DNA from: Mageeibacillus sp. UBA3708
Lineage (GTDB): Bacteria; Bacillota; Clostridia; Saccharofermentanales; Saccharofermentanaceae
Direction: 5' to 3'
DNA: 5,722 nucleotides
Assembly (NCBI GenBank): GCA_002371375.1
Contig: DFIB01000191.1
Span: 222 to 5,943 of the forward strand
Shown: positions 5,401-5,722 of the stretch, in pieces
Layout: each line of letters begins with the position of its first letter
Numbering within the stretch: position 1 is the stretch's first letter
The notes under the pieces: generated by a model
Seen by the model: only the letters and a program-made list of their open reading frames with translations
Database searches by the model: none
What the model was told of the DNA's origin: nothing
Translations under genes and position numbers: made by a program

Positions 5401-5616
5401 TTAGGCTACATGCTTCAGTCTGTATTCCACAGGGCTCATATAAACCAGGTAGGAATGCATACGCTTTCTGTTATAGAACAGCTCAATATACTCAAACATA
5501 TCTCGCCATACCTCTTCCATTGTATCGTATTTTCTCTTGTAAATCTGTTCCTTTTTCAGAGTTGCAAAGAAACTCTCGACACAGGAGTTGTCGTACGGAC
5601 ATGCCGGTCTGCTCAG
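5401..5616 (-). pseudogene. IS3-family transposase (orfB) C-terminal remnant
   Basis: The last 71 codons are open and end in TAA at 5401-5403. The sequence LSRPACPYDNSCVESFFATL followed by KKEQIY carries the catalytic glutamate of the DDE integrase core (VESFF) as in IS3-family OrfB. LFYNRKRMHSYL and MSPVEYR are the standard C-terminal motifs. Directly upstream in the same frame is TAG (5617-5619), where a glutamine CAG would fit, and then TAA at 5674-5676 after 18 codons (GFREVLICLQKFMDVLGY), with no HSDxGxQY motif visible. The copy is therefore broken by at least a stop and probably by a frameshift or rearrangement, unless it continues in another form beyond the window. It has no start codon of its own. 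The element's terminal repeat cannot be placed, but its end should lie between 5272 and 5400. Confidence 0.8.
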
Positions 5617-5722
5617 CTAATAGCCTAATACATCCATGAACTTCTGCAAGCAAATAAGTACTTCTCGGAAACCTTACCGCAGACCGCGTGCGTCAACTCC
5701 CCGTAAGTGAACAGAACCTCTC
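5617..5722 (-). other. Disrupted sequence upstream of the transposase remnant
   Basis: On the minus strand all three frames contain stops within this short stretch. One frame, open from the window edge to about 5627, gives EVLFTYGELTHAVCGKVSEK. Another, open from about 5700 and running on past 5617, gives YLLAEVHGCIRLLAEQTG. Both look protein-like, and together they could be one reading frame split by a frameshift near 5660. It may be a different gene fragment fused to the transposase end. I do not recognise it. Confidence 0.35.

Noticed and set aside
5397..5639. Two plus-strand open frames of 72-80 codons
   Set aside because: Both are antisense to the IS3 transposase remnant, whose motifs are unmistakable.

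Overview
The window reads as chromosomal DNA from a Clostridia-type Firmicute, probably a gut or rumen Lachnospiraceae/Ruminococcaceae relative. This is inferred from strong AGGAGG-type ribosome binding sites, extended -10 promoters, a Firmicutes-style type I toxin locus and the character of the proteins. No species marker is present.

Layout, left to right. (1) At 1-701 (+) is the C-terminal part of a CstA-family membrane transporter, cut by the window edge. (2) From about 702 to 2410 lies an AT-richer stretch. It holds one unrecognised lipoprotein gene (937-1608, +) with its own promoter and a hairpin at its stop codon, then a compact type I toxin-antitoxin-like locus at about 1807-2265. That locus has a 42-residue hydrophobic peptide gene (2021-2149, -), too short for routine gene calling, an extended -10 promoter for it, and a convergent small RNA (about 1932-2023, +) with a good promoter and an intrinsic terminator overlapping the toxin stop codon. 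A 39-bp piece of the toxin mRNA leader occurs a second time, exactly, at 812-850, so two direct copies bracket the lipoprotein and the toxin-antitoxin locus. (3) From 5272 down to 2413 on the minus strand is a three-gene operon with 4-base and 1-base overlaps: a LuxE-type acyl-protein synthetase, a LuxC-type acyl-CoA/acyl-protein reductase, and a small membrane protein with an HEYGH zinc-peptidase-like motif. (4) At 5401-5616 (-) is the C-terminal remnant of an IS3-family transposase, about 130 bp upstream of luxE.

How the parts may work together. LuxE activates a fatty acid as acyl-AMP and holds it as a thioester, and LuxC reduces the acyl group to an aldehyde. No luciferase genes (luxA/luxB) are visible, so the operon probably makes fatty aldehyde for something other than light. 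The translationally coupled membrane putative peptidase is the unexplained partner. The toxin locus is separate. Its most interesting property is that the predicted toxin mRNA carries complementary 15-base segments near its 5' and 3' ends, which suggests the end-to-end folding known from some other type I toxin mRNAs.
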